Assembly: GCA_021108325.1 (NCBI GenBank) | Contig: JAIORB010000114.1 | Location: forward strand, 1 to 40,759 | From: Bacteroidales bacterium | GTDB lineage: Bacteria > Bacteroidota > Bacteroidia > Bacteroidales > UBA12077 | DNA: 40,759 bases | Reading direction: 5' to 3' | In this document: positions 34,483-40,759 of the stretch, in pieces | How the letters are laid out: every line of letters starts with the position of its first letter | How positions within the stretch are numbered: the first letter of the stretch is position 1 | The notes under the pieces: model-generated | What the model was told of the DNA's origin: nothing | What the model saw: the letters and a program-made list of their open reading frames with translations, nothing else | The model's database searches: none | Made by a program: the position numbers and the translations under genes

Positions 34483-36558
34483 TTATAATCCTATAGATTT
34501 CAAGAATGCCTTTTCATTCGGCTCTCTTCCAAGAAATTCTTTTACTATTTCCATTTCATCAATTGTAGAGCCACGTTCAAGAACAACTTTTTTCAATTTT
34601 AATCCTGTTTCCTGATCCATTATTCCGTTTTCCTCAAAAACAGAAAACATATCTTCAGCAAATACTTTGGCCCACAAATAACCGTAGTAACCGGCAGCAT
34701 AACCATTTAAATGGCCAAACCCGGCTTCAAAATGTGTACCTTGCTGAAAGGTATATAAAGTAATTTCATTTTGTAGTTCTTTTACCAACTCAGTTGTTGA
34801 TTTTGTACCATTTGCATCATATTTATCATGATAAGTCATATCCAAGGTTCCATAAAATATCTGTTGTATGGTCTGCAAACCTGAGCCTACATTTCTTGCA
34901 GCAATCATCTTATTGTGCAAATCTTTTGGTAAAACTTCTCCTGTGTTATAATGCTTCGCAAAAAGACTTAATGCTTCATAATTCCATGCCCAATTTTCAA
35001 AAATCTGCGATGGCATCTCAACAAAATCTCGTGCTACATTAGTTCCTGACTGCGATACTAATTCTGCCTTTGTTAAAAGATCGTGCATTAAATGTCCAAA
35101 CTCATGAAAGAAAGTTTCAACATCGTTATGTGGCATCAAAGTCGGAATGTCATCAGTTGCTTTTGGGAAATTGCATACCAAACTTGCTGTTGGTATTTGA
35201 TATTCATCTCCTACTATTTTACCGGAAATCATTCCAAAACAAGCTGCATGACTAAATTTATTTTCACGTGGGAATAAATCTAAATAGAAACGAGCGATTA
35301 ATTCATCGTTTTCTTTTACCTCGTAAAAACGAACTTCATCACTCCATACTGAAGGATTTTTAACTTCTTCGAATTTAACACCATAAAGATGCTGAGCAAT
35401 TTTAAACAAACCATCGATAACATTACTAACTTCGAAATATTCCTTTAGTTTCTGATTATCCAGTTTGTACTTATCCTTTAAAAGAATATTGTTATAAAAT
35501 GAAGCTTCCCACGAATCTATTTTTTTTATAGAATTATCACCAATATATTTTCGTTTTACTTCTAAAAGTTCTTCATAATCTCGTTCAGCTTTAGTACGCA
35601 CTTTTTCTTTCAAACTATTTTCGAAGTCCCACACATTTTGTGGGTTTTTAGCCATTCTATTTTCAGTTCTATACTCGGCAAAAGTTTTATAACCAAGTAA
35701 GGCAGCCAGTTTTTCTCTTTCAATTAAAATCTGTTTTAATATGTCGAGATTTTTATCAGCAGCAATATTCTTAAACTTTTTAGCAAGTTTTTCACGTGCT
35801 TCATTTGATTTTGAATATTTCATGAATGGAATATATGATGGATATTCCATCCCAATTTTATATGTTCCATCCTCTTGTCGATGTGTGTTTTTATAATCAT
35901 CCGGCAATCCATCAATTTGAGTTTCTGTAACAATTAAAAAATCCTTATGAGAACTAATATTTGAGTCAAACTGAATTCCCAGATCAGATAATTTATCTTG
36001 AATGACTTTCAATTCATCTCTTTTTTCTTTTGATAAAGCAAAACCATTACGTTCGAACTCTTCGACAATTTCTTTTAAATATTTTTTGTTTGCACCTGTT
36101 AACCTGGCGACTTCTTCTGATGATGCATATGTTTTTACAGCTTTATAAAGATCCTCACTTAAAGAAATCTCATTAAAGAATTTCCCAAATTCTGCTGTAC
36201 TTTCTAAACATTTATTTCTTATTTCATCATCAGGATGAACATAAGCTAACAAAGAAACTACCTCGTTAACTTTCATTAAATCATTGTAAATATTATCCAA
36301 CGATCGCATTGTATTTTCAAATGTTTTTTCATCTGAAGAAACCAAATAAATATTATTAAGGTTTTCTTTTGCCAGATTAATTGCTTCAGATGTAGCGTCA
36401 GTAACATGCTGCGCTGTAATGCTTTTAAAGTCTATAGTTTGATTTAAATCATTAAAAAATGGAATTTTCATACTGTTTTCGTTTTTATTACATGAAATTA
36501 ATCCTGTACCAATTAACAAAATTGTTAAAAAATAGTTTAGTGCTTTTACTTTTTTCAT
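34483..36558 (-). CDS. M3-family metallopeptidase (Dcp/oligopeptidase A-like), lipoprotein
   Basis: Zinc peptidase of the thimet oligopeptidase family, which cleaves short peptides or removes C-terminal dipeptides. The zinc motif HEFGH in TFFHEFGHLMHDLL is near residue 483. Other family segments are LYLDLFPRENKFSHAACFGM, ENWAWNYEAL and AGYYGYLWAKVFAEDMF near the end. It has a lipoprotein signal with LISC (Cys23), so it is anchored in the cell envelope, unlike cytoplasmic PrlC. The length of 691 residues is normal. A possible -7 element is at 36600-36593 and a terminator follows. Substrate specificity between Dcp and oligopeptidase is not resolved. Confidence 0.94.
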   Translation of the reverse strand: MKKVKALNYFLTILLIGTGLISCNKNENSMKIPFFNDLNQTIDFKSITAQHVTDATSEAINLAKENLNNIYLVSSDEKTFENTMRSLDNIYNDLMKVNEVVSLLAYVHPDDEIRNKCLESTAEFGKFFNEISLSEDLYKAVKTYASSEEVARLTGANKKYLKEIVEEFERNGFALSKEKRDELKVIQDKLSDLGIQFDSNISSHKDFLIVTETQIDGLPDDYKNTHRQEDGTYKIGMEYPSYIPFMKYSKSNEAREKLAKKFKNIAADKNLDILKQILIEREKLAALLGYKTFAEYRTENRMAKNPQNVWDFENSLKEKVRTKAERDYEELLEVKRKYIGDNSIKKIDSWEASFYNNILLKDKYKLDNQKLKEYFEVSNVIDGLFKIAQHLYGVKFEEVKNPSVWSDEVRFYEVKENDELIARFYLDLFPRENKFSHAACFGMISGKIVGDEYQIPTASLVCNFPKATDDIPTLMPHNDVETFFHEFGHLMHDLLTKAELVSQSGTNVARDFVEMPSQIFENWAWNYEALSLFAKHYNTGEVLPKDLHNKMIAARNVGSGLQTIQQIFYGTLDMTYHDKYDANGTKSTTELVKELQNEITLYTFQQGTHFEAGFGHLNGYAAGYYGYLWAKVFAEDMFSVFEENGIMDQETGLKLKKVVLERGSTIDEMEIVKEFLGREPNEKAFLKSIGL

Positions 36559-36592
36559 TTTATACAGATTTTATAAGGAAGTTTTAAGGTCA

Positions 36593-36600
36593 CAAAATTA
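36593..36600 (-). promoter_or_regulatory. Possible -7 element of the M3 peptidase gene
   Basis: TAATTTTG on the minus strand fits TAnnTTTG and lies 34 nt before the ATG at 36558. No -33 element is evident. Confidence 0.35.
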
Positions 36601-36657
36601 ATATTTTATAAATTACACGGTATTAATATTTAATTTTTCTTACGATAAGTTTTCGCT

Positions 36658-37449
36658 ATGAATATTAAAAGACTAGTTGACAATTTAAAAAATACTTACA
36701 TACTGCAAAAAATGCAATATCTTTCAGATCAAGAAGGGATAATGCGCAGATATATTAGAGAGAAAGAAAATTGGGATTTACATTTAAAAAAATCAAAAAG
36801 TTTTATTTTAAAAGCTGCGGAAACAAAACAAAAAGGTAAAATGGTGGTTTTAGGAAGTGGTTGGCTACTTGATTTGCCTTTAGATGATTTATCTAAACAA
36901 TTTAAAGAAATTATTTTGGTTGATATAGTTCACCCAAAACAGGTTTTACGAAAAATTGAAAAATATTCTAATGTAACTGTGTTAAAAGCAGATATTACAG
37001 GAGGCCTGATTAATTACATTTATCGTACTATAAAAACAGATAAAAAGAAAAAACAAAAGACATTGTTAACGTCAGCCAATTTATTTTCGTTTTCATTACC
37101 TGAAAATACTGATTTTGTAATTTCGTTAAATATTATGTGTCAGTTACACATTATTTTAATTGATTATATTAAAAAATTCAATACATATTCAGATTCTGAA
37201 TTACAAAATCTGGTTACCTATATTCAACAATCACATATTAATATGTTACCGAAAGGAAAATCTTGTTTAATTACTGATATTGAAGAAGAAATTTTAGAAA
37301 AAGATAAACTTATTGGTATGAATCCGTTAATTCGGGTAGATTTACCAACAGGAAAATTTTTCGCAAACTGGCAATGGAAGTTTGACTCTTTAATGACTTA
37401 CAGAGACGATTTTAAAACATCTTTTAATACAACTGCAATAGATTTTTAA
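36658..37449 (+). CDS. Methyltransferase-like protein of unknown function
   Basis: Cytoplasmic protein of 263 residues. KMVVLGSGWLLDLPLDDLSKQFKEIILVDIVHP (61-93) looks like a class I S-adenosylmethionine motif I (GSGWLLD, 66-72) followed by the acidic end of strand 2 (LVDIVHP, 87-93). FVISLNIMCQLHIILIDYIKKF (near 160) is in the motif IV place, and MLPKGKSCLITDIEEE (near 200) in the post-motif place. The N-terminal 50 residues are basic and probably helical. I do not recognise the family's substrate. A HAD phosphatase gene follows 12 nt later and is probably cotranscribed. Confidence 0.75.
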   Translation: MNIKRLVDNLKNTYILQKMQYLSDQEGIMRRYIREKENWDLHLKKSKSFILKAAETKQKGKMVVLGSGWLLDLPLDDLSKQFKEIILVDIVHPKQVLRKIEKYSNVTVLKADITGGLINYIYRTIKTDKKKKQKTLLTSANLFSFSLPENTDFVISLNIMCQLHIILIDYIKKFNTYSDSELQNLVTYIQQSHINMLPKGKSCLITDIEEEILEKDKLIGMNPLIRVDLPTGKFFANWQWKFDSLMTYRDDFKTSFNTTAIDF

Positions 37450-37461
37450 AATAAAAACTTA

Positions 37462-38298
37462 ATGAGCACGAATTGGGAAATGATTATTACGGATTTGGAT
37501 GGAACTCTTTTAAATAATAATAGAGAAGTGAGTTTGACTGATATGAAAACTTTGTTTTGGTTAGGCGAAAACAACATAATCAGGGTAATTGCAACTGGAC
37601 GCAATTTTTTCTCTTTAAGGAAAGTATTAAAAGATAACTTCCCGATTGATTACCTGATTTTCTCATCTGGCGCAGGTGTTTACGACTGGAAAAATAAAAC
37701 ACTGATGCATTCTCAATATATGCCTGACTATGAAGTAAGACAAATATCTGAAATATTAATTAATCACAATGTGGATTTTATGATTCATGAAATGATTCCT
37801 GAGAACCACAAGTTTGTTTATCATCGTTCCGGAAATCACAATCCTGACTTTGAACGCAGAATTAAAATATACAATGATTTTGCCATTGAACTTAATCCAA
37901 AAACAGAAAGTTACCAACATGCCTGTCAGATTATAGCAGTATTTCCTAACAACATTAGTCTCTTTGATGAAATTAAACAAAAATTTAGTGACATTAAAAT
38001 AATTCGCACAACCTCACCATTAGACGGAGATTCAATATGGATGGAAATTTTTCCGGAAATAGTTTCAAAGGGATATGGAATAGATTGGCTTTGTAACGAA
38101 TTAAATATAGACCCGGTTAAAACAATAAGTATTGGAAATGATTATAACGACATAGATATGCTTGAGTATACTGCTGAGAAATTTGTTGTTGATAATGCAC
38201 CAGACGATTTAAAAGAAAAATTCCCTGTGTGTAAAAGCAACCAGGAAAATGGTTTTACCGATGTTGTCTTAAGATTTTTTGATGTTTTTCATCTTTAA
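37462..38298 (+). CDS. HAD-family phosphatase, Cof type
   Basis: Haloacid-dehalogenase-like hydrolase of the Cof/type IIB class, 278 residues. Motif I is ITDLDGTLLNNN with Asp11 and Asp13, motif II is RVIATGRNFFSL (Thr in ATGR), and motif IV is SIGNDYNDIDMLEYT near residue 222. The C2-type cap lies between about residues 85 and 190. Members act on sugar phosphates, flavin or pyridoxal phosphate; the substrate here is unknown. It lies 12 nt after the methyltransferase-like gene and converges on the barrel gene. Confidence 0.92.
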   Translation: MSTNWEMIITDLDGTLLNNNREVSLTDMKTLFWLGENNIIRVIATGRNFFSLRKVLKDNFPIDYLIFSSGAGVYDWKNKTLMHSQYMPDYEVRQISEILINHNVDFMIHEMIPENHKFVYHRSGNHNPDFERRIKIYNDFAIELNPKTESYQHACQIIAVFPNNISLFDEIKQKFSDIKIIRTTSPLDGDSIWMEIFPEIVSKGYGIDWLCNELNIDPVKTISIGNDYNDIDMLEYTAEKFVVDNAPDDLKEKFPVCKSNQENGFTDVVLRFFDVFHL

Positions 38299-38324
38299 AA
38301 GGGAAGATTCTTTTTATAAAGAAT

Positions 38325-38894
38325 TTATCTAAACCTATATCTTACTCCTATCGACACATCTATTAGTTTAGGATATCCCGGAACTAATGTTGCTGAAAAA
38401 TCTAATGATTTTCTTAATTTATAATTAAACTCTAATTCGCCTCCGTACCATAGAAATTTGTATTGCCAGAAATCAGTTTCATTTCCATTATAAAATCCTG
38501 AATTAACATAATTATCGAATTTTGAATACCAACTTCTTCTATAAATAAATGTTGGTCCCAATCCACCATTGATTGAAAATTTTCCCTTTTGTAAAATGAC
38601 ACCTCTAAAGCCTACATGAACTAAGCCAGAGAAAAGGCCTCCACAATCAGAATAAAAAGCAGTTACAGTTTTAAAGGAGAGTTTGTCTTTATGAAAAAAA
38701 GATTCGTACCCAAAATATATTCCCAGGTTAATAACTACAACTCCGTTTTTGTCAATTTTCGTAGGCATATTGTCAGCATTAACATCGCCATCAGGATGAA
38801 AGCTGAAACCGAAAAATTTAACTGTGAAATTATCCTGTGAAGATCCAATTATAAAAACAAGCATTAATAAAATAAACAGGATACTTTTTTTCAT
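38325..38894 (-). CDS. Small outer-membrane beta-barrel candidate
   Basis: Protein of 189 residues with a signal peptide (MKKSILFILLMLVFIIGSSQ). The rest has alternating hydrophobic and polar residues rich in Gly, Tyr and Phe, such as VVINLGIYFGYESFF, GLVHVGFRGVILQKGKFSINGGLGPTFIYR and a C-terminal VSIGVRYRFR. An aromatic residue near the end preceded by alternating strands is typical of outer-membrane barrels. It is not recognised as a named family, and its function is unknown. It is a single-gene unit by orientation and spacing. Confidence 0.7.
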   Translation of the reverse strand: MKKSILFILLMLVFIIGSSQDNFTVKFFGFSFHPDGDVNADNMPTKIDKNGVVVINLGIYFGYESFFHKDKLSFKTVTAFYSDCGGLFSGLVHVGFRGVILQKGKFSINGGLGPTFIYRRSWYSKFDNYVNSGFYNGNETDFWQYKFLWYGGELEFNYKLRKSLDFSATLVPGYPKLIDVSIGVRYRFR

Positions 38895-38958
38895 TAAAAT
38901 GGAATTACTAAAAACCTACAAATTTACACGAAGTTTTATAACTTTCTGAATTAAAAAA

Positions 38959-38983
38959 ATGGAGCCCTTGTTGAAAACTCCAT
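38959..38983 (-). terminator. Terminator after the PaaI-like gene
   Basis: Stem ATGGAG (38959-38964) with CTCCAT (38978-38983) and a 13-nt loop. On the minus strand it is followed by seven T, 13 nt after the stop of the thioesterase gene. Confidence 0.6.
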
Positions 38984-38995
38984 CTTATACCAATT

Positions 38996-39481
38996 TTATG
39001 ATTTTTGTTTTTCAAAAAATGCCTCTGCCCCCGGATAATGAAATTTACGTTTAGCTATTTCTTGTGAGAAAAGAAAATATTTAATCTCTGCCTCAGAACA
39101 AACATTACCTTCCGAATTCAACAGTTCAGCATGAATAGTAGCAAACTTTTTATTCTGCTCAACCAGTTTTGCACGAATAGTTAATTTTCCTTTATCTGTA
39201 AATACAGTATTTTTATATTTTACATTTAAGGTTGCAGTAACTCCCACAGTTTTTACTTTTACGGAAACAACCCAACTTGCAATTTCGTCTAAAATTGTCG
39301 ATTGAATTCCTCCATGTAAAATATTACCATAACCTGCTAAATGCTTTTTAGGCACCCAATCACTAACAACATAGTCTCCGTCTTCGTAAAATTCCATTTG
39401 CAAACCAAGTTGATTATTTGGAGAACAACCGAAACAATTGTAACCTTCAAGATTCGAATAAGGATTTATTATTTTTTTCAT
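38996..39481 (-). CDS. PaaI-family hotdog-fold thioesterase
   Basis: Hotdog-fold acyl-CoA thioesterase candidate of 161 residues. The hallmark is GNILHGGIQSTILDEIASWV (about 52-71), with HGG (56-58) and Asp65 in the active-site helix, followed by VGVTATLNVKYKNTVFTDKGKLTIRAKLVEQNKKFATIHAEL, the family's beta-sheet pattern. An N-terminal NCFGCSPNNQLGLQM segment carries two cysteines, also seen in relatives. The acyl substrate is unknown. It follows the PPOX-like gene by 19 nt and is probably cotranscribed with it. Confidence 0.9.
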   Translation of the reverse strand: MKKIINPYSNLEGYNCFGCSPNNQLGLQMEFYEDGDYVVSDWVPKKHLAGYGNILHGGIQSTILDEIASWVVSVKVKTVGVTATLNVKYKNTVFTDKGKLTIRAKLVEQNKKFATIHAELLNSEGNVCSEAEIKYFLFSQEIAKRKFHYPGAEAFFEKQKS

Positions 39482-39500
39482 TTTTCAATAATGTGTGCTA

Positions 39501-39974
39501 TTAATATTCGAAAGATCTACCTGTAATTGATTCAACAGGAATTTTTATTATTAATACATTATCTACAGATGGTTTTGAATATTTGAATTCTTTATCTGTA
39601 TAGTTTTTCATAAAAATATTCAACCCTTTTATCTTTTCATCATAATCATCAACGAACATAGCATGGCCATGAGCCAAAACACCTTTATAAGCAAATCGCC
39701 ACGAACACGCTACCTGCTCATGCCTAGAAAAAAGTTTGTGATCCGTATCGAATTCAACACAAACTTTATTGTTTCTTTTTAATATATCTACCTTCTTACC
39801 TTCTTTGCCACAATGTAACCAAATAGTCTGATCATCATAACCAAAATTCATTGCAAGCACATAAGGCGAATCACCATCGACCATTCCTACCCGACAAGTT
39901 TTACAGTTCTTAATAATTTCCTCTAGTTCATCAATTTCAACAATATCTTTAATTGCATTATCACGCTTAGCCAT
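39501..39974 (-). CDS. Pyridoxamine 5'-phosphate oxidase family protein (NimA-like)
   Basis: Split-barrel flavin-binding protein of 157 residues. Segments seen are IKNCKTCRVGMVDGDSPYVLAMNFGYDDQTIWLHCGKEGKKVDILKRNNKVCVEFDTDH, then RHEQVACSWRFAYKGVLAHGHAMFVDDYDEKIKGLNIFM and a C-terminal VLIIKIPVESITGRSFEY. This matches the subgroup that includes the nitroimidazole-resistance protein NimA. The real substrate is unknown, and no resistance claim can be made from sequence. It leads a two-gene unit with the PaaI-like gene. Confidence 0.9.
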   Translation of the reverse strand: MAKRDNAIKDIVEIDELEEIIKNCKTCRVGMVDGDSPYVLAMNFGYDDQTIWLHCGKEGKKVDILKRNNKVCVEFDTDHKLFSRHEQVACSWRFAYKGVLAHGHAMFVDDYDEKIKGLNIFMKNYTDKEFKYSKPSVDNVLIIKIPVESITGRSFEY

Positions 39975-40058
39975 AATGATTTACTATTAAATTAATAAAT
40001 TTAAAATGATTATAAAGATACAAATTTGAGGAAGTAATAATTATAAATAAAAGAAATT

Positions 40059-40759
40059 TCAATTTTCTGTCATGTTAAACAAAGGTAGTGTAAATGTAAT
40101 AGTTGTTCCTCCTCCTTTTGCACTTTCTATAAAGATATCGCCATTATTCATAGTTATGAATTCTTTACAAAAAAACAATCCCAAGCCCTTTCCTGTTTCT
40201 CCGTTGGTTCCTTTTTCATGACCATTAGCTAATTCAAATACCATTTTCCTTTTTTCCTTCGATATTCCTATTCCTGAATCTGTTACCCAAACTTTAGCGA
40301 ATTGTTGATTACTATCAATTCCAACAATAATTTCTCCTTTTTCCGGAGTAAATTTGACAGCATTATTTAATAAGTTTCTCATTACCGTGAATAACATATT
40401 TCTATCGGCAAAAACCATAACATCTTTTGAAGATGTAAATTTCAAATCAATATTTTTAATTTCAGCAATCGGACGATAAACTTCAATGGTTTCTAAAATA
40501 TTTTCTTTTAATCTTAAATTTTCCGGTTTATACGGGAACTTACCTTGTTGATTTAACGCCCAGTTTAATAAGTTATCAATTAATGACAATACATTGTTAA
40601 CAGATAATTCAAGGGTTTTTGAAAGTTTTTTTAAGGATTCGTAATCTTGCTCTTTTACCCAATAAGGGATTAATTGGGTAATACTTTCTATTGATACTAA
40701 TGGGCTGCGTAAATCGTGGGCAATTATTTGGAATAACCTGTCTTTTGTTTTATTAGACT
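40059..40759 (-). CDS. Sensor histidine kinase, C-terminal part (cut by the window edge)
   Basis: The open frame continues without a stop to the last base of the window, so the N-terminal sensor is missing. Reading from the edge, the dimerisation domain has the H-box FQIIAHDLRSPLVSIESI. The ATPase domain follows with the N-box NLLNNAVKFTPEKG, G1 VTDSGIGI, G2 GKGLGLFFCKEF and the end segment GGGTTITFTLPL. It therefore autophosphorylates on the H-box histidine and passes phosphate to an unseen response regulator. A TTG at 40589 would start after the H-box and is not the real start. The signal sensed is unknown. Confidence 0.93.
   Translation of the reverse strand, partial: SNKTKDRLFQIIAHDLRSPLVSIESITQLIPYWVKEQDYESLKKLSKTLELSVNNVLSLIDNLLNWALNQQGKFPYKPENLRLKENILETIEVYRPIAEIKNIDLKFTSSKDVMVFADRNMLFTVMRNLLNNAVKFTPEKGEIIVGIDSNQQFAKVWVTDSGIGISKEKRKMVFELANGHEKGTNGETGKGLGLFFCKEFITMNNGDIFIESAKGGGTTITFTLPLFNMTEN

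Noticed and set aside
38307..38324. Small hairpin ATTCTTT/AAAGAAT between the HAD and barrel genes as a terminator
   Set aside because: The stem is short and AT-rich and runs up to the stop codon of the barrel gene; too weak to annotate.

Overview
The window looks like chromosomal DNA of a low-GC member of the Bacteroidota, probably Bacteroidales or Marinilabiliales-like. The evidence is the complete Bacteroidota-style division and cell wall (dcw) cluster, an FtsZ ending in SYLHDNVD, an MraY with a long internal insertion, PlsC-like plus GNAT acyltransferases resembling the glycine-lipid genes glsA/glsB, several TAnnTTTG-type promoter elements, and a short PAGRQG-coding repeat inside miaB. 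Genus-level placement is not possible from the sequence alone.

Region 1 (about 1-18190, all on the minus strand) is one long dcw operon read from right to left: mraZ, rsmH, ftsL-like, ftsI, murE, mraY, murD, ftsW, murG, an ORF6N-domain gene, murC, ftsQ, ftsA, ftsZ, then yqeY and, after a terminator, a lone B12-binding-type radical SAM gene. Spacing is tight, with several overlaps. Four TGG repeats at an exact 10-bp period lie just upstream of mraZ and look like a MraZ box, so the operon is probably autoregulated. The ORF6N gene between murG and murC is foreign to the normal cluster.

Region 2 (18191-26400) holds a plus-strand acyltransferase pair (glsA-like, glsB-like), then a minus-strand group: yebC, glpK, a LEA14-type lipoprotein, a secreted SPOR-like protein and a long PurF-like amidotransferase. 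Its intergenic gaps carry at least two families of dispersed inverted repeats, one built on a GGA/TCC 8-bp period and one bounded by TTAACCTGAATTAT-like ends.

Region 3 (26400-32900) holds miaB and an AhpD-like gene, a STAS-domain gene beside a histidine-kinase remnant, a secreted protein made of about nine 31-residue W/YD-GN repeats, aspS, a TadA-like deaminase and a YfiR-family periplasmic protein preceded by two GGTGAT/ATCACC palindromes.

Region 4 (32900-40759) holds an arsC-ACR3 arsenic resistance pair, an M3 peptidase lipoprotein, an unassigned methyltransferase-like protein with a HAD phosphatase, a small outer-membrane-barrel candidate, a PaaI-type thioesterase, a NimA/pyridoxamine-oxidase-like protein and the C-terminal part of a sensor histidine kinase that runs off the right edge.

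No tRNA, rRNA, CRISPR array, transposase or prophage was found. I see no clearly new multi-gene system. The most notable items are the ORF6N insertion in the dcw operon, the in-frame repeat in miaB, the two repeat families, the MraZ box and the 31-residue repeat protein.
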